Shown here one piece after another: positions 61,287-64,000 of a DNA stretch of 64,000 nt. Origin of the DNA: Kitasatospora purpeofusca (GTDB lineage: Bacteria; Actinomycetota; Actinomycetes; Streptomycetales; Streptomycetaceae). The stretch lies in assembly GCF_000718025.1 (NCBI RefSeq), contig NZ_JODS01000032.1, positions 1-64,000 on the forward strand, written 5' to 3'. The position numbers and the translations under genes were made by a program. The notes beneath the pieces are model-generated. The model was not told the DNA's origin. It was given only the letters and a program-made list of their open reading frames with translations, and made no database searches. How positions within the stretch are numbered: the first letter of the stretch is position 1; each line of letters starts with the position of its first letter.

Positions 61287-63632
61287 GTGAGCAACATCCC
61301 CGAGACCGGCCGAACCCGGCGGGTGACGATCCGTCTGGTGGTGCTGCAGATCCTGGTGGTCTCGCTGCTCGCCACCCTCGGCGGACGGCTCTGGTACCTG
61401 CAGATCCGCAACGCCAGCGTCTACACCGCCAAGGCGACCGGCAACCACATCCGCGAGGTCGTCGAACCGGCCGTCCGCGGCGAGATCCTGGACGCCTCCG
61501 GCCGCATCCTCGCCGGGAACGAGACCAAGCTGGTGGTCTCGGTCAGCCGCACCTCGCTGCTCCAGCAGAAGGACGCCGGCAAGGCGGTGCTGACCCGGCT
61601 CGCCGACGTGCTCGGGATGCCCGCCAAGGACGTCCAGGAGAAGGTCCGGCTCTGCGACGCCAAGACGCAGCAGCCCTGCTGGAACGGTTCTCCGTACCAG
61701 CCGATCCCGGTCACCAAGGAGGCGACCACCCAGCAGGCGATGCAGATAATGGAACGCCGCGAGGACTTCCCCGGGGTCACCGCCCAGCCGACCGCCGTGC
61801 GCCACTACACCGGCGCCGAGGGGGCCAACCTCGCCCAGGTGCTCGGCTACCTCTCCCCGGTCACCGACGACGAGGTCTCCAAGACCGCCGACAAGGCGGG
61901 GCTCGACCGCTACCTGCCGGCCGACCAGATCGGCCGGGCCGGACTGGAGTCCGTCTACGACCGCGACCTGCGCGGCACCGCCGGCATCACCAAGCTGGAG
62001 GTCGACAACCTCGGCCGGGTCATCGGCACCGCCGACCAGGCCGCCCCGCAGACCGGCAACAACCTGGTGACCAGCATCGACGCCAAGGTGCAGAAGGTCG
62101 TCGAGGACAACCTGGCGCAGGCCATGAGCGACGCCCGCAAGACCTTCGACAAGGTCACCAACCGCAACTACGAGGCCGACTCCGGCGCCGCCGTCGTGAT
62201 GGACGTGCACACCGGGCGGATCGTCGCGATGGCCAGCGCCCCCACCTACGACCCCAACCTGTGGCAGGGCGGCATCAGCGGCAAGGACTACCAGGCGCTG
62301 ACCAGCAAGGAGTCCAACTTCCCGCTGCTCAACCGGGCCATACAGGGTCAGTCCGCCCCCGGCTCGACCTTCAAGGTCATCTCCACCACCGCCGCCGTCC
62401 AGGCCGGCTACTCGCTCGACGGCCGCTACGACTGCCCGAAGGCCATGACCATCGGGGGCCGCGAGTTCAAGAACTTCGAGAGCGAGAGCTTCGGGGCGAT
62501 CTCCCTGGAGCGCGCCCTGGAGGTCTCCTGCGACACCGTCTTCTACGGCCTGGCGTACGACCAGTGGATGAAGGACGGCGGCATCAAGCCGAAGAAGGAC
62601 CCGGGCGACTGGTTCTTCAAGACCGCCCACCAGTTCGGCCTCGGCGCCAAGACCGGCATCGACCTGCCCAGCGAGGTCCCCGGCCGGGTCCCCGACCGGC
62701 AGTGGAAGCAGTCCTTCTACGACAACAACAAGGACGCCTGGTGCAAGCAGGCGGAGAAGGGCGGCAACTCCTTCTCCGACCAGATCGCCCGGGAGAACTG
62801 CGTCGACGGCTACCAGATGCGCGCCGGTGACGCCGTCAACTTCGCGATCGGCCAGGGTGACACCCTCGTCACCCCGGTCCAGATGGCCCGGATCTACTCG
62901 GCGCTCGCCAACGGCGGCACCTTCTACCGGCCCACCGTCGCCAAGGCCGTGATAAGCCCGGGCGGGGATCTCGTCCGCGAGATCGCCCCGCACGAGGACG
63001 GCCGGCTGCCCGGCGACCAGAAGCTGCTCGGCTACATCGACCAGGCCACCGCGGGCGTCATCACCAGCGGTACCGCCGCCTGGAAGTTCACCGGCGCGGG
63101 CTGGCCGCAGGGCAAGATCGAGCTGCACGCCAAGACCGGCACCGCCGAGGTCGAGGGCAAGCAGACCACCTCGTGGCTGACCACCTACAGCCGCGACTAC
63201 GCGGTCGTGATGACGATAAGCCAGGGCGGCACCGGCTCCGGCGGCTCCGGCGACGCGATCCGGCGGATCTACCAGTCCCTGTACGGCGTGGACGACAAGG
63301 GCAACATCGACCAGGGCAAGGCGCTGCTGCCGAAGCCGCAGGCCGAGCTGCCGAAGTTCAACCCGGACGGCACCGCGATCATCAAGCCGGCGTCCTTCGA
63401 CGCCTCGGCGGGCCCGTCCGGCGCGGTGGGCCCGGCGGACTCGGTCGGCTCGGTGGGCCCGGTCGCTGCGGCCTCCTCGGTCGTCCCGGTCGGCGACCCC
63501 GGGGTGGCCGGCGGCTCGCCGCGGGTCTTCCTGGACCCGGACCGGCCCGGCGGCGGCACCCCCGTGCCGGGCGTCTCCGCCGCCGTCGCCGTCGAACCCA
63601 CCCGCTCCACCACCGGAAGGGGCCGGGCATGA
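61287..63632 (+). CDS. Penicillin-binding protein 2 (elongasome transpeptidase)
   Basis: Class B PBP that cross-links peptidoglycan with RodA and MreBCD. 781 aa. N-terminal membrane anchor (VVLQILVVSLLATLGGRLWY). PBP dimerisation domain with EPAVRGEILDASGRILAGNE. Transpeptidase motifs: SxxK Ser360 in PGSTFKVIS, SxD/N in EVSCDTVFY, KTG at Lys616 in AKTGTAEV. A long Ala/Val/Gly/Pro tail closes it. GTG 61287 has TTGGAG upstream. The stop overlaps the rodA ATG (ATGA). Corresponds to SCO2608 (recalled). Confidence 0.95.
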   Translation: MSNIPETGRTRRVTIRLVVLQILVVSLLATLGGRLWYLQIRNASVYTAKATGNHIREVVEPAVRGEILDASGRILAGNETKLVVSVSRTSLLQQKDAGKAVLTRLADVLGMPAKDVQEKVRLCDAKTQQPCWNGSPYQPIPVTKEATTQQAMQIMERREDFPGVTAQPTAVRHYTGAEGANLAQVLGYLSPVTDDEVSKTADKAGLDRYLPADQIGRAGLESVYDRDLRGTAGITKLEVDNLGRVIGTADQAAPQTGNNLVTSIDAKVQKVVEDNLAQAMSDARKTFDKVTNRNYEADSGAAVVMDVHTGRIVAMASAPTYDPNLWQGGISGKDYQALTSKESNFPLLNRAIQGQSAPGSTFKVISTTAAVQAGYSLDGRYDCPKAMTIGGREFKNFESESFGAISLERALEVSCDTVFYGLAYDQWMKDGGIKPKKDPGDWFFKTAHQFGLGAKTGIDLPSEVPGRVPDRQWKQSFYDNNKDAWCKQAEKGGNSFSDQIARENCVDGYQMRAGDAVNFAIGQGDTLVTPVQMARIYSALANGGTFYRPTVAKAVISPGGDLVREIAPHEDGRLPGDQKLLGYIDQATAGVITSGTAAWKFTGAGWPQGKIELHAKTGTAEVEGKQTTSWLTTYSRDYAVVMTISQGGTGSGGSGDAIRRIYQSLYGVDDKGNIDQGKALLPKPQAELPKFNPDGTAIIKPASFDASAGPSGAVGPADSVGSVGPVAAASSVVPVGDPGVAGGSPRVFLDPDRPGGGTPVPGVSAAVAVEPTRSTTGRGRA

Positions 63633-64000
63633 CCTCCTACGGTTCGTACCGCCAGCTCCGGCTCGCCCCGCAGCGCGGCGGGGTGCCCAAGGCGCTGGCC
63701 AAGGACTCCCCGCTGTGGCGGATCGACTGGATACTGCTGCTGGCCGCGGCCGTCCTGTCGCTGGGCAGCTCGCTGCTGGTCTGGTCGGCCACCCGGGGGC
63801 GCGACTCCCTCACCCACGGCGACCCGCAGTACTTCCTGTTCCGGCACCTGACCAACGTCATGGTCGGAGCGGTGCTGTGCGCGGTGGTGATAGCGATAGG
63901 GAGCCGGCGGTTCCGCACCGTGGTGCCCTTCCTGTACGCCGGCGTGATCCTGCTGCTGATGGCCACCCTGAGCCCGCTCGGCTCGACCATCAACGGCCAG
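63629..64000 (+). CDS. rodA: RodA/FtsW/SpoVE-family glycosyltransferase, 5' part
   Basis: The first 124 codons of a SEDS protein, cut by the window edge. MTSYGSYRQLRLAPQRGG begins it, then the segments WILLLAAAVLSLGSSLLVWS, NVMVGAVLCAVVIAIGSR and VVPFLYAGVILLLMATLSPL, with SPLGSTINGQ, the family's glycine-rich loop. SEDS proteins polymerise peptidoglycan glycan strands with a class B PBP. ATG 63629 overlaps the pbp2 stop, so the two are coupled. Confidence 0.93.
   Translation, partial: MTSYGSYRQLRLAPQRGGVPKALAKDSPLWRIDWILLLAAAVLSLGSSLLVWSATRGRDSLTHGDPQYFLFRHLTNVMVGAVLCAVVIAIGSRRFRTVVPFLYAGVILLLMATLSPLGSTINGQ

Overview
The window is about 64 kb of very GC-rich actinobacterial DNA with GTG and TTG starts, many leaderless promoters and ATGA/GTGA stop-start overlaps. 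Gene content (DmdR-like iron box, DasR-like chitinase operators, ClgR boxes before clpP1 and clpX, mre cluster, mycothiol-type nitroreductase) points to a Streptomycetaceae chromosome, Streptomyces or Kitasatospora. The sequence alone does not separate the two. Nothing looks plasmid- or phage-borne.

Layout. 1-120: 3' end of a 5S rRNA gene and its terminator. 415-10641: a potassium-homeostasis block with KdpD/KdpE but no Kdp pump, an OB-fold protein, a DUF3159 membrane protein, two TrkA/RCK proteins, a KimA-like K+ permease and an RNA uridine methyltransferase. 10756-12954: a small coiled-coil protein, a ribbon-helix-helix/Fic-like pair and a GNAT acetyltransferase. 13208-19073: two tandem ATP-grasp ligases, an RlmA-like methyltransferase, a RecF-like ATPase, a MazG-like hydrolase and small unknowns. 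19458-27038: dapD, a Hen1-Pnkp RNA-repair pair that has lost key ligase and methyltransferase residues, an ornithine carbamoyltransferase, a secreted SOD-like protein and a solitary PIN toxin. 27283-31628: aconitase behind a dense regulatory region, then a GH18 chitinase.

At 31660-31727 near-continuous poly-C interrupts the sequence. It cuts off the C-terminus of pepN and coincides with a switch in gene neighbourhood. From there on the order pepN, DsbA, permease, bioY, rpiB, PP2C phosphatase, tRNA-Gly, tRNA-Pro, tig, clpP1, clpP2, clpX, valS, folC, ndk, mreBCD, pbp2, rodA resembles the conserved Streptomyces core near S. coelicolor SCO2643-SCO2607 (recalled gene numbers). That core is interrupted at 51182-55702 by an apparent accessory block: an imperfect palindrome, a second chitinase, a UDP-GlcNAc 2-epimerase and a family 2 glycosyltransferase.

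The strongest signals beyond routine annotation are: (1) the Hen1-Pnkp pair, in which kinase and phosphatase motifs remain but the ligase lysine and the methyltransferase metal motif are gone; (2) the poly-C junction, most simply an assembly artefact; (3) the layered aconitase control region; (4) ClgR operators upstream of both clpP1P2 and clpX; (5) a pair of exact DnaA boxes at 18107-18133; (6) very long perfect hairpins between convergent genes.
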